Positions 35,627 through 44,216 of a DNA stretch of 64,000 nt are shown one piece after another. The notes under the pieces are model-generated. The model did no database searches, had not been told where the DNA came from, and saw only the letters and a program-made list of their open reading frames with translations. The stretch is from WQXF01 sp031553615 (GTDB taxonomy: Bacteria > Bacillota > Clostridia > Christensenellales > Aristaeellaceae), in contig JAVBLJ010000054.1 of assembly GCA_031553615.1 (NCBI GenBank), positions 40,785 to 104,784 on the forward strand. Direction: 5' to 3'. Each line of letters begins with the position of its first letter. The stretch's first letter is position 1. Made by a program: the position numbers and the translations under genes.

Positions 35627-37351
35627 ATGGCACAGGTACAGGAAAACGCAACCCGCAACGAGGAAAACACCGGCAAGGGCTTGAACAAGGGCTTGGGCTG
35701 GAGATTCGGCAAAAAGAGGGGGCGCGCCGTCATCGCGCTCGCATTGGTCGCCCTGCTGGGCGTGAGCGCATTCGTCACCAACGGCTTCGGGCTGCTCGCC
35801 AGCAACGCGGTAGCCGACTTCACCAACTACCAGGTGCTCGACCTGACCACCGGCAACCTCACCAAGAGCGTCACCGGCACCGGCTCCATTAGCATGAAGG
35901 ACACCACCGACATCACCATCCCGGCAGGAGTGACGGTGAGCACCGTGCCCGTGCAGGCCGGACAGAGCGTGAAGCGCGAGGACACGCTGGCCACCCTGGA
36001 TGCGCAAAGCATCGCCGATCAGATCGAAAGCATCGAGGCCGAGCTGGACACCCTGGACGACACGCTGGCCTCTCTCAGCGGCGATACCGCCGCCGGCACC
36101 ATCCGCGCCACGGTGGCGGGCCGCGTGAAGCTGCTCTACGCCGAAAAGAACGACGAGGTCGCCAAGGTTGTGCAGGAAGAGGGCGCGCTGCTGGTGCTTT
36201 CCGTGGATGGCACGATGCGCGTGGACATCGATCTGGCCGAGGGGCAAACCGTCACCGTGGGTCAAACGGTGTACGCAGCGCTTACCAGCAGCAGCACCAC
36301 CTTGGAGGGCACGGTTTCCTGGCTGAGCGCGGATAGCAAGAGCGCCACGGTGCTCATCCCCGACCGCAAGCCCGAGGTGGGCGAGGAAATCGCGCTACGC
36401 GATCAATACAACAATCTGCTGGGCAAGGGCACGGCGCAAATCAACAACGCGCTGCGCATCACCGGCACGGTGGGCACCATCGCCAGCGTCAACGTAGCGC
36501 TCCATCAGGAAGTATCCAAGAGCCAATCGCTCTACTCGCTAGAGAATCTGCCGCTTTCCACCGATTACCAGGCCGCGCTGCGCCAGCGCGAGGAGCTGCT
36601 GGCCGATCTGGCCGAGATGCAGGCGTATCAGCAGAGCCCCCGCATCCGCGCCACCGCCGACGGCATCGTGGGCAGCATCGGCGTTACCGCCAACCAGACC
36701 CTCACCGAGGATGCGGTGATCACGCTTTCGACCCGCGAGAGCGCCACCCTGACCGTTGCCGTGGATGAGCTGGAAATCCTGAGCGTCGCCACGGGCATGA
36801 CGGCCAGCGTCACCCTAAGCGCCACGGGCGACGAGGTGTTCACCGGCACGGTGACCTTCCTCTCGGCCTCGGGCACCACCACCAGCAACGTGACCACCTA
36901 CCCGGTGGAAATCCAGCTGGCCGACGATAGCCGGTTCCTGCCCGGCATGAGCGGCACAGCCGAGATCGTAGTGCAGGAAAGCCGCAACGCGCTGCTGGTG
37001 CCGGTTTCTGCGCTGAGCACGTCGCGGGGCCAGACCTACGCCTACGTGTACAACGGCACCCTGCCCAGCGAAAGCAGCGAGACGGATAGCACCGAGCCAG
37101 GCACCCGTACCCTGGTCACCACCGGCCTTTCCGACGAAAACTACGCCGAAGTGCTCTCCGGCCTGAGCGCGGATCAGCAGGTGGTAGTCGCCAGCAGCAC
37201 TGGCACGTCTGTGGCCTCCGCGGCCACCCAGCAGGAGCGCGGCATGATGGGCGGCGGCATGATGATGGACTTCGGAGGCGGCGGCGGTGAACGCCCGCAG
37301 GGGGGCGGCAGCTCCAACGGCGGCGGCTTCGGCGGCCCGCCCAGCAACTAA
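35627..37351 (+). CDS. MacA/HlyD-type efflux adaptor
   Basis: 574 residues with SD AGGAGG. A membrane anchor at ~33-55 precedes an extracellular barrel-sandwich/lipoyl-like module (TVPVQAGQSVKREDTLATLD), a short coiled-coil region (~125-150 and ~300-340, ALRQREELLADLAEMQ) and beta-barrel domains (GMSGTAEIVV). The last ~35 residues are Met/Gly-rich (MMGGGMMMDFGGGGG). In Gram-positives these adaptors link to MacB-type ABC transporters; the two next genes supply ATPase and permease. The Met/Gly-rich tail is common in clostridial homologues; a metal role is speculative. Confidence 0.88.
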   Translation: MAQVQENATRNEENTGKGLNKGLGWRFGKKRGRAVIALALVALLGVSAFVTNGFGLLASNAVADFTNYQVLDLTTGNLTKSVTGTGSISMKDTTDITIPAGVTVSTVPVQAGQSVKREDTLATLDAQSIADQIESIEAELDTLDDTLASLSGDTAAGTIRATVAGRVKLLYAEKNDEVAKVVQEEGALLVLSVDGTMRVDIDLAEGQTVTVGQTVYAALTSSSTTLEGTVSWLSADSKSATVLIPDRKPEVGEEIALRDQYNNLLGKGTAQINNALRITGTVGTIASVNVALHQEVSKSQSLYSLENLPLSTDYQAALRQREELLADLAEMQAYQQSPRIRATADGIVGSIGVTANQTLTEDAVITLSTRESATLTVAVDELEILSVATGMTASVTLSATGDEVFTGTVTFLSASGTTTSNVTTYPVEIQLADDSRFLPGMSGTAEIVVQESRNALLVPVSALSTSRGQTYAYVYNGTLPSESSETDSTEPGTRTLVTTGLSDENYAEVLSGLSADQQVVVASSTGTSVASAATQQERGMMGGGMMMDFGGGGGERPQGGGSSNGGGFGGPPSN

Positions 37352-37387
37352 GCAACGGATTACTAGCATAGCAAGGAGGGTTTCCCC

Positions 37388-38089
37388 ATGATCACCATGG
37401 AATCGATTATAAAGCACTACCGAATGGGCGAGGAGACCGTGAAGGCGCTGGACGACGTGAGCCTTACCATAGAGGATGGGGAGTACGTGGCGATCGTCGG
37501 GCCCTCAGGCTCGGGCAAATCGACGCTGATGAACATCATCGGCTGCCTGGACATAGCGGACAGCGGAGCCTACGCTCTGGACGGCCTGCCCATTGGACGC
37601 TACAGCGAGCAGCAGCTGGCCAACATCCGCAACCGCAAGATCGGGTTCATATTTCAAGGCTTCAACCTGCTCGGCAAGCTGACGGCGCTGGAGAACGTGG
37701 AGCTTCCGCTGCTCTACCAGCGCATGGGCGGCCGGGAACGCAGGCAGCGCTGCATGGAGGCGCTAGAGCGCGTGGGGCTGGAAAACCGGGTACACCATCG
37801 GCCCAGCGAACTTTCCGGCGGCCAACAGCAGCGCGTCGCCATCGCCCGGGCCCTGGCAGGCAGCCCCGCGCTGCTGCTGGCCGACGAGCCCACCGGCAAC
37901 CTCGATAGCGCCACGGGCAAGGACATCATGCGGCTGATGAGCGAAATCAACGCCCAAGGCAACAGCATCGTGCTCATCACCCACGACGACACGCTGGCCC
38001 GCACCATCCCGCGCCGGGTGCACATCATGGATGGCAAGATCACCGAAGATTCCGGCGCAAAGCCGACCTGCAAGGAGGGAGCCGCATGA
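37388..38089 (+). CDS. MacB/LolD-type ABC transporter ATPase
   Basis: 233 residues with SD AAGGAGG. Walker A GPSGSGKST, Q-loop FQGFNLL, signature LSGGQQQRVAIARAL, Walker B LLLADEPTGNLD, switch ITHD. Sequence style is typical of MacB/LolD ATPases. It overlaps the permease gene start (ATGA) and is 36 bp behind the adaptor gene, forming one operon. Confidence 0.95.
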   Translation: MITMESIIKHYRMGEETVKALDDVSLTIEDGEYVAIVGPSGSGKSTLMNIIGCLDIADSGAYALDGLPIGRYSEQQLANIRNRKIGFIFQGFNLLGKLTALENVELPLLYQRMGGRERRQRCMEALERVGLENRVHHRPSELSGGQQQRVAIARALAGSPALLLADEPTGNLDSATGKDIMRLMSEINAQGNSIVLITHDDTLARTIPRRVHIMDGKITEDSGAKPTCKEGAA

Positions 38090-39264
38090 TGTTCCTCAAA
38101 TCGCTCACCATGGCGTTGCGCGCCATCTGGGGCAACAAGATGCGCTCGATCCTCACCGTGCTGGGCATCGTAATCGGCGTGGTGGCGGTGGTGGTGATGG
38201 TGGGCCTGGGCCAGGGCACGACCAGCTCGGTCACCGCCAGCATCGAGAGCATGGGTACCAACCTGCTCACCGTCAACCTGCGCGGCTATCGGCAATCCTC
38301 CCTCGCGGTCACGCTGGACGATCTCAACGGGCTTGTTGGCCAGGGCGGCATCGCCGAGGTCGCGCCCACCATGACCCAATCGGTGACCGCCAAGGTCGGC
38401 ACCACCGGCTACGATACCACCGTGCTGGCCACCACCCCGGGCTACGATAGCATCCGCAACCAGGGCGTATCCAACGGCCGGTTCCTGCAGCAGACTGATC
38501 TGGACAACAACGTGGCCGTCGCCATCATCGGAGTGGATACCGCCGAGGAGCTCTACGGGCACACCGACGTGCTGGGTGAAACGCTGGTGATCGAAGGGCG
38601 CACGTTCACCGTGGTGGGCATTCTCGAACCCAAGGGCACCAGCATGAGCGGATCGAGCGACGATCAGGTGATCATCCCTTTCACGCTGGCCGAGCAAATG
38701 TTTTCTCAGCGCAAGATATCCACCTTCTACGCATCGGCCGAGAGCGCCGAGAGCGTGACCGCCGCGCAGGAAACCCTCAACGCCTTCCTGCTAAAGAAAT
38801 ACAAGGACGATAGCAACTCCTTCAGCATCTTCAACCAAAGCTCCATGCTGGAATCGCTGAGCGAAACCACCGCTACCCTGACCCTGATGCTGGGCGGCAT
38901 CGCAGGCATATCGCTGCTGGTGGGCGGCATAGGCATTATGAATATCATGATGGTCTCGGTATCCGAACGCACCCGCGAGATCGGCGTACGCAAGGCCATC
39001 GGCGCAGGCCGCCGCGCCATTCTGATGCAGTTTTTGATCGAGGCAGTGGTCATCAGCGGACTGGGCGGATTGATCGGGCTGCTCATCTCCTTCGCGCTCA
39101 GCGGCGTGCTCACCCAACTGCTCTCCATGTCGCTGACCATCTCGCCCATCGTGGTGCAGATCGCCATCGGGTTCTCGATGCTCGTCGGCATCGTGTTCGG
39201 CCTCTACCCGGCCAACAAGGCCTCGCGTCTGCGCCCCATCCAGGCCCTGCGCTACGAAGGATAG
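38086..39264 (+). CDS. MacB/FtsX-type ABC transporter permease
   Basis: 392 residues. TM1 near 18-40 (ILTVLGIVIGVVAVVVMVGLGQG, the usual MacB start), a large extracytoplasmic domain of ~220 residues, then three C-terminal helices including the MacB signature GGIGIMNIMMVSVSERTREIGVRKAIG. It uses mechanotransmission to expel peptides, antibiotics or lipids. Substrate unknown. The stop codon lies inside the first of three 15-bp tandem repeats. Confidence 0.94.
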   Translation: MMFLKSLTMALRAIWGNKMRSILTVLGIVIGVVAVVVMVGLGQGTTSSVTASIESMGTNLLTVNLRGYRQSSLAVTLDDLNGLVGQGGIAEVAPTMTQSVTAKVGTTGYDTTVLATTPGYDSIRNQGVSNGRFLQQTDLDNNVAVAIIGVDTAEELYGHTDVLGETLVIEGRTFTVVGILEPKGTSMSGSSDDQVIIPFTLAEQMFSQRKISTFYASAESAESVTAAQETLNAFLLKKYKDDSNSFSIFNQSSMLESLSETTATLTLMLGGIAGISLLVGGIGIMNIMMVSVSERTREIGVRKAIGAGRRAILMQFLIEAVVISGLGGLIGLLISFALSGVLTQLLSMSLTISPIVVQIAIGFSMLVGIVFGLYPANKASRLRPIQALRYEG

Positions 39265-39294
39265 TGCTATGAAGGATAGCGCCATGAAGGATAG
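39256..39294 (+). repeat. 15-bp tandem repeat across the permease stop codon
   Basis: GAAGGATAGTGCTAT is repeated about 2.6 times with a strict 15-bp period. The first unit encodes the last residues and stop of the permease. Confidence 0.7.
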
Positions 39295-39310
39295 GCGCGG
39301 CAGCCCAATC

Positions 39311-39339
39311 TTGACATACTTTGACCCCCATGCTAAAAT
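39311..39339 (+). promoter_or_regulatory. SigA promoter of the LCP gene
   Basis: TTGACA, 17-bp spacer ending in TGC, TAAAAT. Near consensus with an extended -10; 118 bp before the ATG. Confidence 0.8.
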
Positions 39340-39456
39340 TCAAACAGAAAACCATCCGAGCGGGCCCTTCCCTTCGGAACGCGTCCAGGCTTCATGCCAG
39401 GCCGCGTTTCGTCCTACTCTGCATTCCCCCACGACCCACCAGGAGAGGCATAGGCT

Positions 39457-40515
39457 ATGACGCAAAAGCATCGGCACCACAAGGGCGTGCCCAATCGCAA
39501 GCGCAGTCTGCTGCTAGGCGCGCTTGCTTTGCTGTTGGTGGCGATCGTGGCCACCGTGCTGTACTTCGTTGGGCGCGATATGGAAAAGCGAGCAGGCACC
39601 AGCGGCGAAACGCGCGGAGACCTGACCGGGCGCTACGAGGAGCCGCGCACCGTGACCTACAACGGGCAGACGTACCGCTACCGGGCCGATTTGCTCAACG
39701 TACTCATCATGGGCATCGACCGCACCGAGGAGCAAATGAAGGATATCTCCGGCTTCCGCAACGGCGGGCAATCGGACTTCCTGCTGCTGCTCATCATCGA
39801 TCCGAAAACGCAAACCATCACGCCGCTGCAGATCGACCGCGACACCATGGCAGAGATCACCATACTGGGCGTGCTAGGCAACGATGCGGGCACCCGCACC
39901 GCGCAGCTCTGCCTATCCCACGGCTTTGGCGATGGCAAAGAGCAGAGCGCCGGGTATACGGTCAGCGCGGTGAGCAAGCACCTGCTGGGGGTCGATATCG
40001 ATTTCTACCTCGCGCTGGATCTCACCAGCATCGCCTTGCTCAACGACGCGCTGGGCGGCGTAACCGTGACCCTGGCCGACGATTTCTCCATGCTCGATCC
40101 CGCCATGACCACGGGCACCACGCTCACCCTGCAGGGCAAGCAGGCGGAATACTACGTGCGCAACCGCCTGGGCATCGGCGTAGGCACCAACGAATCGCGC
40201 ATGGTGCGTCAGCGGGATTACATGACGCAGGTCGGCATCATCTTTGACGAAAAGCTGCACGAAGAATCCGATTTCACGGGCAAGCTGTTCGATCTCATTT
40301 CAACCACGGTCACCACCAACATGTCGCGCGGGCGCCTCATCAACGAGGTATACGCCAGCCGCAACTACCAACGCCTCGATACGATTTCCCCGGCGGGCAA
40401 GCACATCGCGGGCGAAGGCGGGTTCATCGAGTTCCACCACGACCAGGAAGCGCTTGAGCAGCTGGTATTGCAACACTTTTTTGAGCGCGTAGACGCGCCC
40501 GATCCAAATCGCTGA
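39457..40515 (+). CDS. LytR-CpsA-Psr (LCP) family cell-wall ligase
   Basis: 352 residues with SD GGAGAGG. A basic N-terminus and single TM (~18-40) precede an extracellular LCP domain: NVLIMGIDR, GQSDFLLLLIIDPKTQTI, LQIDRDTM with the conserved acidic and Arg residues that bind polyprenyl pyrophosphate, and YYVRNRLGIG/ESRMVRQRDYM. LCP enzymes transfer teichoic acids or glycopolymers onto peptidoglycan. The last codons and stop lie inside the first hairpin of repeat B1. Confidence 0.92.
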   Translation: MTQKHRHHKGVPNRKRSLLLGALALLLVAIVATVLYFVGRDMEKRAGTSGETRGDLTGRYEEPRTVTYNGQTYRYRADLLNVLIMGIDRTEEQMKDISGFRNGGQSDFLLLLIIDPKTQTITPLQIDRDTMAEITILGVLGNDAGTRTAQLCLSHGFGDGKEQSAGYTVSAVSKHLLGVDIDFYLALDLTSIALLNDALGGVTVTLADDFSMLDPAMTTGTTLTLQGKQAEYYVRNRLGIGVGTNESRMVRQRDYMTQVGIIFDEKLHEESDFTGKLFDLISTTVTTNMSRGRLINEVYASRNYQRLDTISPAGKHIAGEGGFIEFHHDQEALEQLVLQHFFERVDAPDPNR

Positions 40516-40756
40516 GGCGCTTTGGATCGAAGGTTGGGAGCGCGCTGAGGCGCGGCCTCCCGTTGGTCGGGGAAGGAGGAATGTTTTCCTCCGCTCGGCC
40601 CTGCGGGGCTATGGCTTCGCTCCGCTCGCCCTCGACTACGGAAAACTCCCCGCCCGCCCGGCAAAGCCGTGCGATACGAATGAAGTCGAAGGGCTGCGGC
40701 CCCTCGAGCTCCCTGGGGCGGCTCGCTTCGCTGGCCGCGGGGCTTCGCTGGCTGCG
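40501..40756 (+). repeat. Dispersed repeat family B, copy 1
   Basis: ~255 bp. It starts with a hairpin GATCCAAA/TTTGGATC whose loop carries CGCTGAGGCG, then shares with copies 2 and 3 the segments GCGCTGAGGCGCGGCCTCCC, the ACTCCCCGCCCGCCCGGC block and CCTCGAGCTCCCTGGG. The hairpin includes the LCP stop codon. Copies 1 and 2 are in inverted orientation to each other. Confidence 0.85.
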
Positions 40757-41065
40757 GGTGTGCGGGGCTTTGTGGGGTATGCGTTTGGGCTCGAGGAACG
40801 CCTGGCTTTATTTCGTTTACGGTATGAAAAGACCTCTCGGGCAAAATGCCGGGAGGTCTTTTGTGCCGTAACAGGGCATTTCGCCCTCACGGGCGACCTA
40901 AGGGCTTTCCGGTCTCCTCAATTCGCGATTGTCGCAGCCCTTGGCTGCTCTGTCGCTCATTGGCCTGCCGTTTCGGCTTTTCGCCCACTGGGCGGCCTCA
41001 ACTCTGGCCCCTTAGGGATCCTTCGGGGGCAACCTACCCCCTAGCCGAGCCCACAGCCCGCGAAG
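40757..41065. other. Spacer between the two inverted family B copies, with a bidirectional terminator
   Basis: Apart from the terminator at 40826-40864 the stretch is GC-rich, full of short palindromes (GGGCATTTCGCCC, GCCCACTGGGCGGC) and without an ORF of convincing composition. It separates the convergent LCP and L,D-transpeptidase genes. Confidence 0.5.
40826..40864. terminator. Bidirectional terminator between LCP and L,D-transpeptidase genes
   Basis: AAAAGACCTCTCGG/CCGGGAGGTCTTTT with an 8-base loop (one mismatch). A-run and T-run flank the stem, so it can serve both convergent genes. Confidence 0.85.
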
Positions 41066-41330
41066 CAAGCCCGCGGCAAGCGAAGCGAGCCGCCCCAGGG
41101 AGCTCGAGGGGCCGCAGCCCTTCGAATCCATTCGTATCGCACGGCTTTGCCGGGCGGGCGGGGAGTTTTCCGTAGTCGAGGGTGAGCGGAGCGAAGCCGT
41201 AGCCCCGCAGGGCCGAGCGGAGGACAACATTCCTCCCCCAGCGACCAACGGGAGGCCGCGCCTCAGCGCGCTCCCAGCCCAATCGAGCGGAAATCGCCTC
41301 AGCGTTTCCGCTCGGGCGCGCCAGCGCCAG
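41066..41330 (-). repeat. Dispersed repeat family B, copy 2
   Basis: ~265 bp, inverted relative to copy 1 and directly behind the L,D-transpeptidase stop. The hairpin is CGAGCGGAAA/TTTCCGCTCG around the loop TCGCCTCAGCG. Most of the interior matches copy 1 closely. Confidence 0.87.
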
Positions 41331-42956
41331 TTATTCGTCCCACGTCCCCGTGCCCATGATATCGTCGGGGATAGCATCGGCAGGATCGGGCACCCGGAAG
41401 AACGGCACGCAGCCGTAGCAGGGAATCAGCTTGTTGGTGGGCTCTTCGTAGAGGGCTTCGTAGGGCAGCTCGGTCAGCGGCAAGAAACGCGCCTTGACCG
41501 CCGAGCAGTTCTGATCTCTGTGGTAGCTCTTGCCGCCGTCCGGATTGTAGTACATGGTCATGGCGTCGGGGGGCACCGGAATGCTGGCACGGCCCTCGTC
41601 GTCCCAAATCAGCACGTGGGTGTTGCGCTTTAGGTTGTTCCACAGCCAGGTCATGTTGATGCCATCGTTGTTGCGCATGCGCTGCACGCGCACGCAGCCG
41701 TGGCTGGCCTTCTTGCCCAGGTAGGGCTCGAAGGGGGCGTAGTTGCGCGTACCATCGGCCAGCTCCTTGTGGGGCACCTCGTGGATCAGGCAGCCGCCGT
41801 TGATGCGCAGCGCCAGATCGCACATCAAATCGTCGTTGGCAAACTTGCCCACCCAGGTATCCACCAGGTATTCGCCGGAGGGCGTTTCGTTCCAGGGCTG
41901 GCTCTCCGTGGGGAAGCCGGTGGAGACCAGCAAGGTGGTGAACAGCTTGCCTTCCTTGAATATGTACATGCGCTGGGTGTACTTATCGATCACCAGACCA
42001 AACTTGCTGTAGGGCTTCACGGTCTTGAGCAGCTTGGTGCGCACATAGCCGTGGATCAGCCTATTGTCCAGCTCGTGGAACTTATCGTCGTCGGGGGAGC
42101 CGTAGCCGTCGGTGGAGAAGGTTTCGATGAGCGACCAGCCGTTGTCGAGCTGTTCCAGCACGTGGACGCCCGCGGTGGTGCCGTGAACCTGCCCGGTCAA
42201 GTTTTCCGGATCCTTGGGGTCGGCATCGGGGGATATCAGCGGATACACGTGCTCCTTGGGGCCCACGTCCAGCACGATGACCGGCTGCATCAGCACTTCC
42301 CAAATCTTGGCCTGATCGTCCGGATTGTTGATATCGAGGCTGTCGATATCCAGGCCCCAGGCGCACAGCTCGTGGGGATCGGGGAATTCGGAAAGCTGCC
42401 TGTCCTCGCCGGGCTCGCGGACCACGGGCTCGCTGGGTTCTTCGGGCGCTTGGGATTCCGTCGCGGTTCCGACATCGTCGCCGGACTCCGCCGTCTGGGT
42501 CAAATCGGTCTCGGCGCTCGTTTGAGCGGCGGGCTGGCCTGCGGGCTGATCTCCGGCCACCACCTGAACCCCGGCAGCGTTAGGCAACGACCGCGCGCCG
42601 TTGGCCTCCACCAGCGTCAACTGAATCACCCATTCGCCGGGCTGCACGGGCACGCCTTCGATCATGCCATCCCAGGTGATGGCGCCGCGACCGGCCTTGA
42701 CCTGCACCGAGGGTAGCTGTGCGGAAAACTCCCCGCTCTGCATGCGGACAAGAATTTCCAGCGTCCCATCCACCTTGGCATCGTAGCTGACCGGCATGGG
42801 CGTGCCCGGGGTGAGGATGTCGTCATCGGGAAACACGCCGGAGAGCGATTGCTCCGTGGCCAGCACGGCGGGCAGGCACCCCAACATCAGCGCCAGAACC
42901 AAGCCCAGGCACACCGCGCGCCGGGCCACAAAGAAAGCGCGGAACCCACGGCGCAT
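41331..42956 (-). CDS. Secreted L,D-transpeptidase (YkuD domain) with C-terminal Cys motif
   Basis: 541 residues from ATG 42956 (SD GAGGGG); an in-frame ATG at 42992 with GAGG upstream would add 12 residues. A signal peptide is followed by a FlgD-Ig-like segment (GEWVIQLTLVEANG), an acidic linker, SH3-like stretches and a YkuD domain with HEVPH and the catalytic SHGCVRV (Cys near 420). YkuD enzymes make 3-3 peptidoglycan cross-links or attach proteins. The C-terminal ~70 residues carry YHRDQNC...CYGC, like the small Cys/His motif (G-x-x-YH-x-C, PC-x-x-C) found at the ends of various clostridial proteins and possibly zinc-binding. Two family B repeats lie downstream. Confidence 0.9.
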   Translation of the reverse strand: MRRGFRAFFVARRAVCLGLVLALMLGCLPAVLATEQSLSGVFPDDDILTPGTPMPVSYDAKVDGTLEILVRMQSGEFSAQLPSVQVKAGRGAITWDGMIEGVPVQPGEWVIQLTLVEANGARSLPNAAGVQVVAGDQPAGQPAAQTSAETDLTQTAESGDDVGTATESQAPEEPSEPVVREPGEDRQLSEFPDPHELCAWGLDIDSLDINNPDDQAKIWEVLMQPVIVLDVGPKEHVYPLISPDADPKDPENLTGQVHGTTAGVHVLEQLDNGWSLIETFSTDGYGSPDDDKFHELDNRLIHGYVRTKLLKTVKPYSKFGLVIDKYTQRMYIFKEGKLFTTLLVSTGFPTESQPWNETPSGEYLVDTWVGKFANDDLMCDLALRINGGCLIHEVPHKELADGTRNYAPFEPYLGKKASHGCVRVQRMRNNDGINMTWLWNNLKRNTHVLIWDDEGRASIPVPPDAMTMYYNPDGGKSYHRDQNCSAVKARFLPLTELPYEALYEEPTNKLIPCYGCVPFFRVPDPADAIPDDIMGTGTWDE

Positions 42957-43020
42957 TGCCGCGTTCCCCTCTGTATTCCTGTATGCTATCATGCTTGTAA
43001 CCTCATGGCCTCACGGCCCA

Positions 43021-43581
43021 TTACGCCAGTATGACCTCGGCGACGCGCGTCGCCAGCACCGAATCCGCAAACGCGCCCACGAACTCGTTGACCGCGCAGA
43101 ACTTATCCACCAAGCAGACCGCCACGCTCTCCAGGTGATGCGGCAGCGAAGTGCCCAGCGGGAACATGTGCGAGAGGATGATCTCCTCCTCCAGCTCGGA
43201 AAGGACGAAGTGCCGCCGCGCGTTGTCCAGCGCGATGCGCGGATGCACGATGCCGTGCAGGCCCTGGTGACTATCCTTCTCGCGCCGGTCGTAGAGGAAC
43301 AGATCGTGCAGCAATCCGCCGCGCGCGGTCGCCCGCGCATCGCCGCCCAACTGCCGGACGATCAAAAAGCTAAGGTACGCTACCGACACCGAATGCTGCA
43401 AGCAGGTGACCCGGTAATGATGCTGAAAGTTGCGCATCTGGCGCACGACCGGGGAGGCCATTAAATCCTCCACGTGCTCCAGAAATTCGTCAAAGTGAGG
43501 CGATCTTTCCAAAAAATACACTCCCTTCGAATTCGCGACCGATACTTTTGTTTCCGACGCTTTTGTTTCCGGTGAATTCAT
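43021..43581 (-). CDS. HD-domain phosphohydrolase-like protein
   Basis: 186 residues; SD-like GGGGGA upstream of ATG 43581. The HD motif is visible as H (HHYRVTCLQHSVSVAY) and HD (GGLLHDLFLYD), with a later His-rich segment (HGIVHPRIALDN) and an acidic EEIILSHMF. This fits the small HD proteins of Clostridia, some of which act on nucleotides; the substrate is unknown. The gene has a promoter at 43736-43764, so its mRNA starts with ~150 nt of structured leader. Confidence 0.75.
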   Translation of the reverse strand: MNSPETKASETKVSVANSKGVYFLERSPHFDEFLEHVEDLMASPVVRQMRNFQHHYRVTCLQHSVSVAYLSFLIVRQLGGDARATARGGLLHDLFLYDRREKDSHQGLHGIVHPRIALDNARRHFVLSELEEEIILSHMFPLGTSLPHHLESVAVCLVDKFCAVNEFVGAFADSVLATRVAEVILA

Positions 43582-43729
43582 GCCCTATGGGTCCCCCGAG
43601 AGTTTCTATGCCCGTGGGCTGTCTAATCGTTTGTACTACCCGGCTCACAGGGGTGTCCGGGCTTCTGTTTATACCCTCCGCCCGGCGGTAAGCGCCGCCG
43701 GATCTTGCACACGATGCGAAGAGGTATTC
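43582..43729 (-). promoter_or_regulatory. Long structured leader of the HD gene, class not recognised
   Basis: On the minus strand the leader has several strong pairings: GGCGGCGC/GCGCCGCC-type stem at 43683-43700, GCCCGG/CCGGGT around ACACCCCTGTGAG, and GCCC-ACGGGC. The last part overlaps the SD (GGGGGACC). I compared it mentally with common riboswitch cores (TPP, FMN, SAM-I, purine, c-di-GMP, ykkC, ZTP) and found no fit. Confidence 0.4.
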
Positions 43730-43735
43730 CGGAGC

Positions 43736-43764
43736 ATGATACACTGAATCGCAGATTTTTGCAA
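43736..43764 (-). promoter_or_regulatory. SigA promoter of the HD gene
   Basis: Minus strand: TTGCAA (43764-43759), 17 bp, TATCAT (43741-43736). Confidence 0.6.
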
Positions 43765-43986
43765 GTGAATGCGCATATTTTTTAGGAAAAACAATGCTAA
43801 ATGTAGAACGTTTTTCCAGCGTGCTTTCATCCCTGCCCTCCTCCCCCATGCAAAAGCCCCGCGCCCAAGCCGTCCGCTCTCGCAGAAGGCCCGGAAAACG
43901 CGGGGCCATCGGGCCCTAGGCCCTGTCAACGCAAATCTTATGGGAGTGCGTAGAAGAAGTTGCGGCCCACCAGGTTGGCGCTGATG
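43765..43986. other. Intergenic stretch before repeat A4
   Basis: No convincing gene. It contains an A/T-rich segment (43765-43820) and a GC-rich segment with short palindromes such as GGGCCCTAGGCCC near 43910. Confidence 0.4.
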
Positions 43987-44153
43987 TTATACCAATTCCA
44001 ACTAGGTTTTGCCAATAAGCCAGCGAGAGATTTTTTCGTTCGGCTAGGAGTCTGAAGGAGGCGTAGCCAGCAGCTACGCTGACCGAGGCACGACAACGCC
44101 GATCGGATAAAGATCCGCTGGATTGTGGCAAAACGTTGTTGGAATTGGTATTA
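43987..44153 (-). repeat. Dispersed repeat family A, copy 4
   Basis: ~167 bp; starts TTATACCAATTCCAACTAGG and ends GTTGGAATTGGTATTA. Same orientation as copy 1. The inner hairpin GCGTAGC/GCTACGC is kept. Confidence 0.9.
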
Positions 44154-44216
44154 TCGATCGCCCTTGGGGAACCTTCTCTGCGCAGCTTTGTTTCGTTTCT
44201 GCGCATTCTTGAGTAA

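Noticed and set aside
43582..43729. 6S RNA or a known riboswitch
   Set aside because: No match to core motifs of the common classes that I can recall; kept only as an unassigned leader.
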